Assembly: GCF_003336245.1 (NCBI RefSeq)
Contig: NZ_QPHM01000001.1
Coordinates: 2,360,113-2,424,112 of the forward strand
Origin: Haloplanus salinus
Lineage (GTDB): Archaea > Halobacteriota > Halobacteria > Halobacteriales > Haloferacaceae
DNA length: 64,000 nucleotides
Direction: 5' to 3'
Numbering within the stretch: position 1 is the stretch's first letter; each line of letters opens with the position of its first letter. Below are positions 8,162-17,008 of this stretch, piece after piece. The notes under the pieces were generated by a model. It did not search any database and was not told the origin of the DNA. It was given only the letters and a program-made list of their open reading frames with translations. The position numbers were made by a program, and so were the translations under genes.

Positions 8162-9174
8162 GCTTCGAGAACGACACCGTCCTCGTCACCGGTGGCGCCT
8201 CCTTCATCGGGAGCCACCTCGTCGAGCAGTTGGTCGACCGGGGCGCGGACGTCCGCGTCGCCGACGACCTCTCCAGTGGCGAGACGGACAACCTCGCGGC
8301 GGTCGAGGACGAGGTGGAGTTTTACCGGGGCAACCTCAAGCACTGGCGCTTCGCGGACGAGGCGACCGAGGGCATCGACCGGCTGTTCCACCTCGCGGCC
8401 GACCACGGCGGCCGGGGCTACATCTCGAACTATCCGGCCAACTGCGCGACGAACATGGCCCTGGACAACATCGTCTTCGAGACGGCCGTCCAAAACGGGG
8501 TGGAGAAGATCACCTTCGCCTCCAGCGCCTGTACCTACCCGACCGACATCCAGACCGAACGGAAGCGTCTCCAGGAGGATATGGTCTCCTTCGACGAACG
8601 CGGCGGCGCCTACGCCGACGAGTCCTACGGCTGGGCGAAGCTCATGGGCGAACTCTCGCTCAACTCTTTCCACGAGCAGTACGGCGTCGACGCGAGTTCG
8701 GTGCGCATCTTCACCGCCTACGGCCCCCGCGAGAACGAGACTCACGCCATCATCGCGCTGATCGCGAAGGCCTACGCGGGCCAAGAGCCCTTCCAGATCT
8801 GGGGCGACGGCGAGCAGACCCGGAACTTCACGTACGTCGACGACATCGTGTCGGCGCTCCTGCTGGCGAACGAGAAGATCACCGACGCCACGCCGGTCAA
8901 CGCCGGCATCTCCGAGTACATCTCGATCAACGACGTGGTCGAGGCCATCTTCGACTACATGGGCGAGGAACCCCCGGAGATGAACTACATGACCGACAAG
9001 CCGGTTGGCGTTCGGCATCGGGCAGCCGACACCACCCGCGCCGAGGAATTGCTCGGCTGGGAGCCCGAAAACACATTGGAGGATGGACTGGCCGAGACCA
9101 TCGACTGGTACACCGCGAACCGGGACCGGGAGTACGTTCGGGAGAATCTGGAGACGCTGTTGCACGAGCGATGA
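8158..9174 (+). CDS. NAD-dependent sugar epimerase/dehydratase with altered Rossmann motif
   Basis: 338 residues. It is a paralogue of the preceding gene in the same overlapping pair. The glycine motif reads TGGASFIGSH: the second glycine of the usual GxxGxxG is serine, which may weaken or change dinucleotide binding. The catalytic SSACTYP and YGWAK motifs are intact. The substrate loop region MVSFDERGGAYADE is longer than in the first paralogue. The pair could form a heteromer or carry out two sequential steps; this is inference. Start fixed by the ATGA overlap. Confidence 0.87.
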   Translation: MSFENDTVLVTGGASFIGSHLVEQLVDRGADVRVADDLSSGETDNLAAVEDEVEFYRGNLKHWRFADEATEGIDRLFHLAADHGGRGYISNYPANCATNMALDNIVFETAVQNGVEKITFASSACTYPTDIQTERKRLQEDMVSFDERGGAYADESYGWAKLMGELSLNSFHEQYGVDASSVRIFTAYGPRENETHAIIALIAKAYAGQEPFQIWGDGEQTRNFTYVDDIVSALLLANEKITDATPVNAGISEYISINDVVEAIFDYMGEEPPEMNYMTDKPVGVRHRAADTTRAEELLGWEPENTLEDGLAETIDWYTANRDREYVRENLETLLHER

Positions 9175-9249
9175 ATCGGCGGGTCTCGCACCGAAGCCGG
9201 ACGTACCCACTGGATCGCCGTCACCCAACCACGGACGGAGCGTCCTGAT

Positions 9250-10212
9250 ATGGTCGAGTACACCATCGCCGTCTGCAACTACAACATGGCTGAGACGCTG
9301 GAGGAGTCGGTCCGGAGTATCGACGACCTAATCGACGACCGCTTCGAGATTCTCGTCCTCGATGACGGATCGACCGACGGCAGTCTGAAGATACTTGATC
9401 GGCTGGAGGCGGAACTCCCTCGTGTTCGTGTCGTCCACGACGACAACAACAACCTCGCGGAGGCGCGGCGGGCGTCGGTTGAGGCCGCACGCGGCGAGTA
9501 CGTCCTCATCCAACTCGACGCGGACGACATCTACTACCGGGGTATTACCGACTTCGTCGAGATCTACCACCAGATCGACGATCAAGTCTTGTTCGACCCA
9601 TTTCTGAAAGGCTACCACATCCAGATGGCTCGCCGGGATCTTCTTCTCACCGTCTCCCACCGAAGTATGGGCTACCACGAAGACCGGGACCTGTGGCGGC
9701 GGATGATCGCGGAGGGACATCTCATCGGACTCCATCATAAACCGATCCGCGAGAGCGTCGGATACGATCGCGGATTCCGGGAGAAAGTTGAGGCCCGGTT
9801 CGACGCCATTGTCTCGCAGTTTCGAAGTGGTGTCTCCTTGGAGAGTTACATGCGGTGGCTCTTCTGGAAGCTCCCGACGTGGCGCCCGGGAAAGAGTCTG
9901 AGTTTCCGCGCGATCGTGTTCAACATCGTCTGCGCACCGCTGGCGTACCTGATCGCCACGCGTCGTGGGGTGTACGGTGGGTTCACAGCGGAATACGCCG
10001 ACATGACGCGCTACACGGTGCTTCTGCCTGCTCGGATCATGACGCTGTCACAGATCGAAGCCGAGTATGGAATTTCAATCGATCGAGACGCCCTCTCAAC
10101 GGATGGGTGTGAGGTCTACGATCTTGAACCCGGCGAGCACCCTGGTCCGCGGTACTGGTTGAACGAACGGGCGAACGTGGCGGCGAACCGGCGGAAAAAA
10201 CAGGGCAGGTAA
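9250..10212 (+). CDS. Glycosyltransferase, GT2 family
   Basis: 320 residues. The GT-A domain at residues 1-110 begins VEYTIAVCNYNMAETLEESV and has LVLDDGSTDGSL and the metal-binding LDADDIYY near residue 97. A segment rich in hydrophobics (residues 210-245, LSFRAIVFNIVCAPLAYLIA) suggests membrane attachment. It sits 75 bp after the SDR pair on the same strand with no obvious promoter, so probably in one operon with it. Codon use is less biased toward GC-ending codons than in the flanking housekeeping genes, as is common in glycan islands. Confidence 0.84.
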   Translation: MVEYTIAVCNYNMAETLEESVRSIDDLIDDRFEILVLDDGSTDGSLKILDRLEAELPRVRVVHDDNNNLAEARRASVEAARGEYVLIQLDADDIYYRGITDFVEIYHQIDDQVLFDPFLKGYHIQMARRDLLLTVSHRSMGYHEDRDLWRRMIAEGHLIGLHHKPIRESVGYDRGFREKVEARFDAIVSQFRSGVSLESYMRWLFWKLPTWRPGKSLSFRAIVFNIVCAPLAYLIATRRGVYGGFTAEYADMTRYTVLLPARIMTLSQIEAEYGISIDRDALSTDGCEVYDLEPGEHPGPRYWLNERANVAANRRKKQGR

Positions 10213-10271
10213 CCCCTGTGACAGTCTCGGGTCACGAACGACGGGAGGAGCAGCCGAACCGAGACGGGGCG

Positions 10272-10278
10272 TTTAATT
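10272..10278 (+). promoter_or_regulatory. TATA box of the AP-superfamily hydrolase gene
   Basis: TTTAATT lies 24-30 nt before the ATG at 10302, consistent with a leaderless transcript and a new transcription unit after the GT2 gene. Confidence 0.65.
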
Positions 10279-10301
10279 CACGTGAACGACTGCTCTGATG
10301 C

Positions 10302-11795
10302 ATGGTAGACAACGTCGCCGTCGTCGTCGTCGATGCACTCAGATCTGATCGGGTTGGGGTCTACAACCAAGATTACGCCGATCTCACACCGACTATCAAC
10401 CAACTGGGAGAGGTAGGGACCGTCTTCACGCGGGCGTTCAGCACCGCGAACACGACCGATCCGGCGATGACGTCGCTCCATACGGGTCGTCACCCAAAGG
10501 GTCACGGCATTCTCAACCACGGTGACCGCGTGACCGACACTGAGAAAGGCCGGGTCCGGCAGGTCACGATGCTCCCCGAAATTCTCACACGAGAAGGATT
10601 CACCACGATCAAAGCCGGGCGGGCGCTGGGCCGCTGGCACAAGCGAGGCTTCGACACGTACCCCGAAGTCGGGGGATTCGACGACACGGACAAACATCCG
10701 ATCGTCGATTTCTGGGACACGCATCTCGAGACGCGCCTCGGGCGGCTGCTATACGGGGCCAGCGACACGCTCGGACACGTGATCGCGACGACGTACCGCC
10801 GGCTCCGAGAGAGCGACGACACATCCCCGATCGATGCCTGTCTTGACGCCATCGACGACGTGGGGAATCGTCCATTCTACGGACTGGTCCATCTGATGGA
10901 CACACACGCGAGCTACCAACCCCGAGAGGAACTGATTCGCGAGAATCTTGACCGGTACGACGCTTCGGAGAACACGCCGCTGACTGAGATGGCCGAAAAG
11001 TATGGCATCGACACCGTGACCGGCGAGCGCTGTGAGTATTGGTCGCGTCGATACAGCAACTGGAAGGACGAACGACATGGGATCGGAACAGCGCACATCG
11101 CCGCCCGGTACGACGGCTCGGTTCGCGAGGCCGACGAGAAGATCGGTCGCCTCCTAGCTGGGTTGGAGGAGCGTGGCCAGCGAGACGAGACGATGGTCAT
11201 CGTACTCGCCGATCACGGGGAGTCCCTCACGGACCACGGCATCCTTCACGACCACCACGGACTGTACGACTGTACGACGCGGATACCGCTCGTGATCGAC
11301 GTTCCGGGGGAACCTTCGACCCGTCGGGACGACCTTGTTCAGATCACCGACATTATGCCGACGATACTCGACTATTTCGGCGCCGAGGCGGGGCAGGAAA
11401 CCGACGGACGTTCGCTTTGTCCGCTATTGAGCGGCGACGACCACGGCGAGTGGAGTCCCAGAGAGTCGGTACTCGCCGAGGAGGCGCACACGCAGCGCCG
11501 CCGGACGATTCGAACGGACAAAAAAAAGTATATCCGCCTGCTCGACGACGATCCGATCTGTCGGTACTGCGGGCTCGAACACGCACCTCCTGAGGAACTG
11601 TACGACCTTCGATCTGATCCGTCCGAACAGGAGAACGTTATCGAGGACAATCCCGACTCTGTCGACGAACTTCGGGAGCGTCTTTGCGAGCGCTGCGCGG
11701 AACTGCTTGAGGCGCCGGAGCCCAGTGATCGGGCCGTGAGTTACGGTGACGAGGAGGAGATCATCGAGCACTTCGAAGCACTGGGCTACCGGTGA
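10302..11795 (+). CDS. Sulfatase-like hydrolase/transferase (alkaline phosphatase superfamily)
   Basis: 497 residues. Residues 3-16 (DNVAVVVVDALRSD) supply the first metal aspartates, and TTDPAMTSLHTGRHP (about 51-65) is the nucleophile region. No cysteine or serine fits the C/S-x-P-x-R sulfatase signature, so the nucleophile would be a threonine. ADHGESLTDHG near residue 305 gives the second metal pair, and a C-x2-C (CRYCG) sits near residue 425. No signal peptide, so it is probably cytoplasmic. It may hydrolyse or transfer a sulfate or phosphate ester on a glycan precursor. A second, shorter family member is at 17009-18193. Confidence 0.8.
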   Translation: MVDNVAVVVVDALRSDRVGVYNQDYADLTPTINQLGEVGTVFTRAFSTANTTDPAMTSLHTGRHPKGHGILNHGDRVTDTEKGRVRQVTMLPEILTREGFTTIKAGRALGRWHKRGFDTYPEVGGFDDTDKHPIVDFWDTHLETRLGRLLYGASDTLGHVIATTYRRLRESDDTSPIDACLDAIDDVGNRPFYGLVHLMDTHASYQPREELIRENLDRYDASENTPLTEMAEKYGIDTVTGERCEYWSRRYSNWKDERHGIGTAHIAARYDGSVREADEKIGRLLAGLEERGQRDETMVIVLADHGESLTDHGILHDHHGLYDCTTRIPLVIDVPGEPSTRRDDLVQITDIMPTILDYFGAEAGQETDGRSLCPLLSGDDHGEWSPRESVLAEEAHTQRRRTIRTDKKKYIRLLDDDPICRYCGLEHAPPEELYDLRSDPSEQENVIEDNPDSVDELRERLCERCAELLEAPEPSDRAVSYGDEEEIIEHFEALGYR

Positions 11796-11881
11796 TGGAT
11801 CGGACGCTTCCGTGCTGTCGCTCGGCACGACTGCGCGACCCGTCGCTGTAACAGTCGTCGACCGATGTCTGTCTCGATCGG

Positions 11882-13438
11882 TCACATTAACCGGCGGGCG
11901 ATCCGTTTTATCGGTTCAAGATTGATGTCGAACCGGTCCTCGATGCTGTTGACGATCATGATTTCATATTGTTCGATGCCGCCGAACCATAACACACCGA
12001 CGGCGTAGAGCGGTACGAAGAGGACAAACATCGACACGATAGAGACAGGCGAAACACCGACGACGCGAACGACGACCGCATACAGCACCGCGGCAACCGC
12101 GATACCGAACACTGCCGGGAGGACGAGCGAACGGCCGAACGGTTGGAGTCGCGCTTGCCGGTAGAGACGGACCGATACGAGTACATCCAGAAGAACTAGG
12201 GCGATAACCGTCGCCGCTGCCGCCCCGACGAGTTCGTAGCGCGGAATCAACAGTACGTTCAGCACGATATTGACCACCGCGGCGAAGATGTTGAACTTCA
12301 TCAACGAACGCGTCCCGCCGATGGACGTGAGGGTCTGGATGTTCGGACCGGTGAGTGCGTTCACGAAGTAGCTGACGATCAGCAACTGGAGGGCGGCAGC
12401 GCCGGCGAGATACTTGCTCCCGAACGTCACGCCAATGATGAACCGTGGGAAGAGAAACGTAACCAACAGGAGCGGTAGCGTGGTGAGAAACACCCACTTC
12501 GCGACCCCTTGGTACAGAACCGCCATCTCGTCGTGTCGTTTCTCTGCGTGCAGTCGAGAGATGACTGGCATCGTCAGGTAACCGAACGCGCTGAGGACGA
12601 AGCCCATCGCCGTCGCGATGGGGTAGATGACGTTGTACGTCCCGACGAGTCCGAGGTCGGCGTAGTAGCCGAGTAAATAGGTGTCGAAGTCGGCCAGTAC
12701 TCGTCCCATCGCCGCCGAGACGACGAGTGGCAGTGAGAAGACGAGTAGCTGTCGTCGCATAGGAACGTACTTTCGCCCGAAAATGAGTGGTCGGACACCT
12801 TCGGAAAACAGCGGTGTCAGTCGATAGAGAAAGTACAAGCCGGCGATGCCGGGAAGGATCCTAGCCAGTGCATAGGCCCAGGCAACGCCGATCGCCTGCG
12901 CACCGAGGACGATCGCCACGACGACGAGTCCGAGTCGGAAGATCGGTGTCGCCAGATTCTCAATGTAGATCTTGGGGAGCGTCCGCTGCATACCTCTAAC
13001 CGCGCCTAGGGATAGCTTCGTCACCGCCAGAAACGGTAACGCGACCGCGAACACTTGGAGGACAGGACCGAGTTCCGAGTCGTTGAAAACGCGTGTCGCG
13101 AGGGGGTCGGCGAGGATGAAGATGCCCGCTGTGACCACGACGGTGATCGGGAGCGAAATCTGGAAGGCCGAGAGGATGACACCGCGCCGGCTATCGTCGT
13201 CGTCGTATCGAGAGAGATAGCGGCTGACGCCCGTATGCATCCCGAGTAGGACAATAACTGAGAGGGTACTGAGTAAGGACGAACCGATCGCGACGGCGCC
13301 GTAGTCGACCCGGGTGAGCCACCGCGCGACCAGAACTTTACCGAAAAACGAGATCAGCATCTCAACGACGAATCCGACGAACACGATAGATCCACTCTTG
13401 AAGATACTCCGGAAGACGCCGTCGAGATCGTCGGCCAT
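11882..13438 (-). CDS. Polysaccharide/oligosaccharide flippase (MATE-like Wzx family)
   Basis: 518 residues with about 14 hydrophobic segments, typical of Wzx/RfbX flippases. The N-terminus ADDLDGVFRSIFKSGSIVFV precedes helix 1. The protein would move lipid-linked glycans across the membrane; AglR of Haloferax belongs to the same broad family. The start at 13438 is chosen because the upstream in-frame extension is basic and overlaps the promoter region of the divergent GT61 gene. A weak minus-strand promoter is assumed between the two genes. Confidence 0.85.
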   Translation of the reverse strand: MADDLDGVFRSIFKSGSIVFVGFVVEMLISFFGKVLVARWLTRVDYGAVAIGSSLLSTLSVIVLLGMHTGVSRYLSRYDDDDSRRGVILSAFQISLPITVVVTAGIFILADPLATRVFNDSELGPVLQVFAVALPFLAVTKLSLGAVRGMQRTLPKIYIENLATPIFRLGLVVVAIVLGAQAIGVAWAYALARILPGIAGLYFLYRLTPLFSEGVRPLIFGRKYVPMRRQLLVFSLPLVVSAAMGRVLADFDTYLLGYYADLGLVGTYNVIYPIATAMGFVLSAFGYLTMPVISRLHAEKRHDEMAVLYQGVAKWVFLTTLPLLLVTFLFPRFIIGVTFGSKYLAGAAALQLLIVSYFVNALTGPNIQTLTSIGGTRSLMKFNIFAAVVNIVLNVLLIPRYELVGAAAATVIALVLLDVLVSVRLYRQARLQPFGRSLVLPAVFGIAVAAVLYAVVVRVVGVSPVSIVSMFVLFVPLYAVGVLWFGGIEQYEIMIVNSIEDRFDINLEPIKRIARRLM

Positions 13439-13561
13439 CACTACTCGGGACGAAGGCGTGTAGTGTAGATGTTGTGAAAGCCCGTGGCCAACGGTGGGAA
13501 CGGACCGGGGACGAACCATTCAGTCTCCGACCTTGTGTGGATCGTGGCGAGATCATATCTG

Positions 13562-13567
13562 TTAAAT
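13562..13567 (+). promoter_or_regulatory. TATA box of the GT61 gene
   Basis: TTAAAT lies 25-30 nt upstream of the ATG at 13592. It supports that start over an in-frame ATG at 13484. Confidence 0.6.
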
Positions 13568-13591
13568 CCTCCACCCGTCTGTACTTTCCAA

Positions 13592-14842
13592 ATGCACGAC
13601 GCCGGCACGCAAGCGTATCGCGCCCTCCGTGACCGGGGGCCCCGTCGGTTCATCGCCGACGCGACCGCCGAGACGGTCGAGCGGTGGCTCGTGCCCCGGA
13701 TCGACCACTGGTTCGCGGACCGAATCCTCGACGAACGGTCGCTTTCGGCAATCTGTGCCGCCGGGGACACCTTCTTTGACCACTACGACCGCGCGGAGTC
13801 CTACGCCCTCGACCTGCCGACCACACCCGACGGGTACCACGGGGCCGAGCGGGAGCGGATGCTGGAGACCTACGCCTCCGGCATGCGCATCGACGCCCCG
13901 TACGTCTGTGAACTGACCGACGTCGACCTCGTCGGCCCGGACGCGGTGTCGATCAAGGACCGGGCGTACGTCTTCGAGAATTCACTGGAGTCGACCAAGC
14001 GACTGACTACGAGCAGCTTACGAGCCGTCGGCGAGGGGACACCGCCGGTGCAGTCCCCGTGGCTCCGTCCCGACCGGGAGTTCGATACCGTCGTCTCCCT
14101 CGTCGGGCCGTGGGTTGGCAACTACACCCACTGGTTTCAGGACTACCTGACGCGGCTGGAGGGATTCGAACACTATCGCTCGAAGACGGGCGTCGATCCG
14201 GCCGTGTTGATCCCTAGTGGTGCGAGCGGTTGGATGCGCGACGCGCTCCGGGCGGTAGGGTACGGTCCCGAGCAGTGTATCGAGTGGGATGGGGGTCGCG
14301 CCCGCGTCGACCGCCTGATCGTCTCGTCGGTTCGGCGGGAAGCGAGAGAACGGGCACCCAATCGACGGATCGTCTACTCGCCGACTGGCGTCCGATGGGT
14401 CCGAAACCGCATCCGGAGCGGCATCGACGCCGAGCGAACCGTCCCCCACTCCGAGCGGATCTACCTCTCCCGGTCGAACGCGCTGACTCGCCGGGTCCGC
14501 AACGAGGACGAGGTGATGGCGCTGCTCGCCGACTGGGGGTTCGAACGCTACCGACCCGAGGAACTGAGTTTCGCCGAGCAGGTGACGCTGTTCTCGAACG
14601 CCGAGGCCATCGTCTCGCCACACGGCTCCGGGCTGATGAACCAGATCTTCGCCGACGACGCCGCCGTGATCGAACTCATGGGGAAGAAACAGACGGTCAC
14701 GAGTCCGGCGACGGAGTACTTCTACGCCGAACTGCTGGGACACGACTACGCCTGCGTGCCCGGCGAGGCGGTCGGCATCGACCTCCGGACCGACGTGTCG
14801 GGTCTCGAAACCGTCCTCGAGACACTCCTCGGGGAGCCGTGA
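13592..14842 (+). CDS. Glycosyltransferase, GT61 family (DUF563)
   Basis: 416 residues. The central and C-terminal parts have GT61 hallmarks: GNYTHWFQDYLTRLEGF near residue 175, SERIYLSRSNALTRRVRNE near 290, and the terminal nucleotide-site motif SNAEAIVSPHGSGLMNQIF near 335. GT61 members transfer xylose, GlcNAc or related sugars in other organisms. A xylosyl role would fit the nearby UXS-type decarboxylase, but this is inference. No transmembrane helix is seen. The start is supported by a TATA box 25-30 nt upstream. Confidence 0.82.
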   Translation: MHDAGTQAYRALRDRGPRRFIADATAETVERWLVPRIDHWFADRILDERSLSAICAAGDTFFDHYDRAESYALDLPTTPDGYHGAERERMLETYASGMRIDAPYVCELTDVDLVGPDAVSIKDRAYVFENSLESTKRLTTSSLRAVGEGTPPVQSPWLRPDREFDTVVSLVGPWVGNYTHWFQDYLTRLEGFEHYRSKTGVDPAVLIPSGASGWMRDALRAVGYGPEQCIEWDGGRARVDRLIVSSVRREARERAPNRRIVYSPTGVRWVRNRIRSGIDAERTVPHSERIYLSRSNALTRRVRNEDEVMALLADWGFERYRPEELSFAEQVTLFSNAEAIVSPHGSGLMNQIFADDAAVIELMGKKQTVTSPATEYFYAELLGHDYACVPGEAVGIDLRTDVSGLETVLETLLGEP

Positions 14843-14851
14843 ACGACGCCC

Positions 14852-15790
14852 TCAGACGACGTCGTCGAGCAGGTCCGGCCGACCGCGATACCACGCGACC
14901 GTCTCGTCGAGCCCCGCCGGCAGCGAGTACGACGGTTCGAAGCCCATCAGGCGTCGGGATCGGTCCACGTCGGCGACGAACCGGTCGACCTCGCCGGGCC
15001 GGTTGTCGTCGACGGTCACCGCCACGTCGGCGTCCACGCGGTCGACGATCAGTTCCGCGAGGTGGAGCAGGGAGTGGCCCCGCCCGGAACCGACGTTCAG
15101 GACCTCGCCTTGTACGGCGTCGATTCGCTCCATCGCGCACGTGAGCGCGTCCACGCAGTCGTCCAGATAGATAAAATCGAGCAGTTTGTCGCCGCCGTAG
15201 ACGGTGAGATCCTCCCCGCGGTCGGCGAGCGCGACGAATACGGGAATCACTCGGTTGTAGTCGTCGTACCGGCCGTAGACGTTCGAGAGCCGGAGCGTGC
15301 AGGTCCGCAAGTCGTAACACTCGCCGTACGAGGCCACCAGCGCCTCGCCGCCGGCCTTGCTGGCGCCGTACGGGTTCTCGGCGTCCCGGACACCCGCGTC
15401 GGATTCCGCGTAGACCGTCTGACCTTGGTCGCCGTACACCTCTCGACTGCTGGTAAAGAGTAGGTCGGCGTCGTTCCGACGGGCGTACTCGAGGGCCGTC
15501 GAGAGCGTCTGGAGGTTCTCCGTGGCGCCAGTCGGCTCCTCGACCAGATCCCGCACCCGGGAGTGAGCCGCGAGGTGGACGACGGTGCCCGCGCCGGTCG
15601 GGAGGCGGTCTTCGGCGTCCGGTTCGAGCAGGTCGATCCGGTCGGTCACCGCGTCGACGGCATCGGACCAGCGGTTCGGACATCTGTCGACGCCGCGGAC
15701 GTCGACTCCCTCGGCGAGCAGTCGCTCGACCAGTGCGGTGCCGATCATGCCGCTGCTACCAGTGACGAGTACCGCGGGCGAGTCGCTCAT
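14852..15790 (-). CDS. NAD-dependent nucleotide-sugar epimerase (extended SDR)
   Basis: 312 residues. TGSSGMIGTALV (residues 10-21) is the Rossmann motif; TSSREVYG and YGASK near residues 115-145 are the catalytic S and YxxxK. The C-terminus has the usual substrate-binding region FIYLDDCVDAL. It could be a UDP-glucose 4-epimerase or a related enzyme. It lies 34 bp downstream of the UXS-type gene on the same strand, so the two are likely cotranscribed and work on related UDP-sugars. The converging GT61 gene ends 9 bp away. Confidence 0.87.
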   Translation of the reverse strand: MSDSPAVLVTGSSGMIGTALVERLLAEGVDVRGVDRCPNRWSDAVDAVTDRIDLLEPDAEDRLPTGAGTVVHLAAHSRVRDLVEEPTGATENLQTLSTALEYARRNDADLLFTSSREVYGDQGQTVYAESDAGVRDAENPYGASKAGGEALVASYGECYDLRTCTLRLSNVYGRYDDYNRVIPVFVALADRGEDLTVYGGDKLLDFIYLDDCVDALTCAMERIDAVQGEVLNVGSGRGHSLLHLAELIVDRVDADVAVTVDDNRPGEVDRFVADVDRSRRLMGFEPSYSLPAGLDETVAWYRGRPDLLDDVV

Positions 15791-15824
15791 CGGTCACCCC
15801 GTCCCGGGGCGCGAAAGTAAACGT

Positions 15825-16811
15825 TTACACGTCGTCGCTGGCTGGCGACGGTGCGTCGTCGAGGGTCTGCCGTTCGTGGGTGCGGAAATGTTCGAGCGTC
15901 CGGCGGAGCCCCACGTCGAGCGACACGTCCGGTTCCCAGTCGAGGAGATGGCGTGCCTTGGTGATGTCGGGTCGCCGTTTCCGGGGGTCGTCCTCGGGGA
16001 GCGGTTCGTACACGAAGTCGCTGTCGGCGTCGCAGATGTCGACGATCAGCTCCGCCACCGTGCGGATCGTCACCTCGTTCTCCATGCCGATGTTGATCGC
16101 CTCCCCCTGCAGGCCGTCGGTCCGCATGAGCGACCGCAACCCTCGGATCATATCGTCGACGTAGCAGAAGCTCCGCGTCTGAGAGCCGTCGCCGTAGATG
16201 GTCAGATCCTCCACGCGAAGCGCCTGTGAGAGGAAGGTGGGGATGACGCGGCCGTCGTCGGGCCGCATCCGGGGGCCGTAGGTGTTGAAGATGCGGGCCG
16301 TCCGCACGTCGAGGTCGTACCGGCGCTCGTAGGCGACGGTCAGCGTCTCGCCGAACCGTTTGGACTCGTCGTAACAGCCACGCTCCCCGCGAATGTTCAC
16401 GTTGCCGTTGTAGCTCTCGGGCTGTGGGTGGACCTCGGGATCGCCGTACACCTCGCTGGTGCTCGCGTAGACGAAGCGGGCGTCACACTCGACGGCGTGT
16501 TCCAACAGGTGACGCGTGCCTTCGGTGTTGGTGAGCGCGATCCGCACCGGAAATTCGGTGAAATCCGCGGGCGAGGCCCGCGAAGCGAGGTGGTAGATCT
16601 CGTCGACTGCGGGCAGGTCGGTCGCCTCCCTGATGTCCGCGTCGAGAAACCGAAAGTTCGGGTGGTCGTCGATCTCTTCGAGGTTCCTCCGCCGACCGCT
16701 TCCGAGGTTGTCGACACAGACGACTTCGCACCCGTCTTCGAGTAGCGCCGAACATAGGTGGCTCCCGAGAAAGCCCGCCCCCCCTGCGACGAGAACGGTT
16801 TTGATTGGCAT
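15825..16811 (-). CDS. UDP-glucuronate decarboxylase-type SDR (UDP-xylose synthase)
   Basis: 328 residues. It starts [19 protein letters not shown]. Catalytic residues: [10 protein letters not shown] and YDESKR (YxxxK). The block [20 protein letters not shown] and the C-terminal [15 protein letters not shown] are strongly characteristic of UXS enzymes, which convert UDP-glucuronate to UDP-xylose. AglM (39180-41894) would supply UDP-glucuronate. A minus-strand TATA-like TCATTAACT (about 16833-16841) sits 22-30 nt before the start. Pentose would therefore be a predicted component of this organism's surface glycan. Confidence 0.85.
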   Translation of the reverse strand: MPIKTVLVAGGAGFLGSHLCSALLEDGCEVVCVDNLGSGRRRNLEEIDDHPNFRFLDADIREATDLPAVDEIYHLASRASPADFTEFPVRIALTNTEGTRHLLEHAVECDARFVYASTSEVYGDPEVHPQPESYNGNVNIRGERGCYDESKRFGETLTVAYERRYDLDVRTARIFNTYGPRMRPDDGRVIPTFLSQALRVEDLTIYGDGSQTRSFCYVDDMIRGLRSLMRTDGLQGEAINIGMENEVTIRTVAELIVDICDADSDFVYEPLPEDDPRKRRPDITKARHLLDWEPDVSLDVGLRRTLEHFRTHERQTLDDAPSPASDDV

Positions 16812-17008
16812 CGTCTGTCCCTCTGCAGGCCGGAGTTAATGAGATTGTGGTTGCCGGTGGCAGTATCGGCCGATCCCGAACGGGCGGCGTGACCGCGTCT
16901 GTGGCATGGAACTCGAATGCGTCTAATCCCATCCGGGCCAGTCGAGTGATTCGGAAACCTATTAATTCGTGTGGCGTGGAACGGACTAACAGCGAGTACA
17001 CACTCAGC

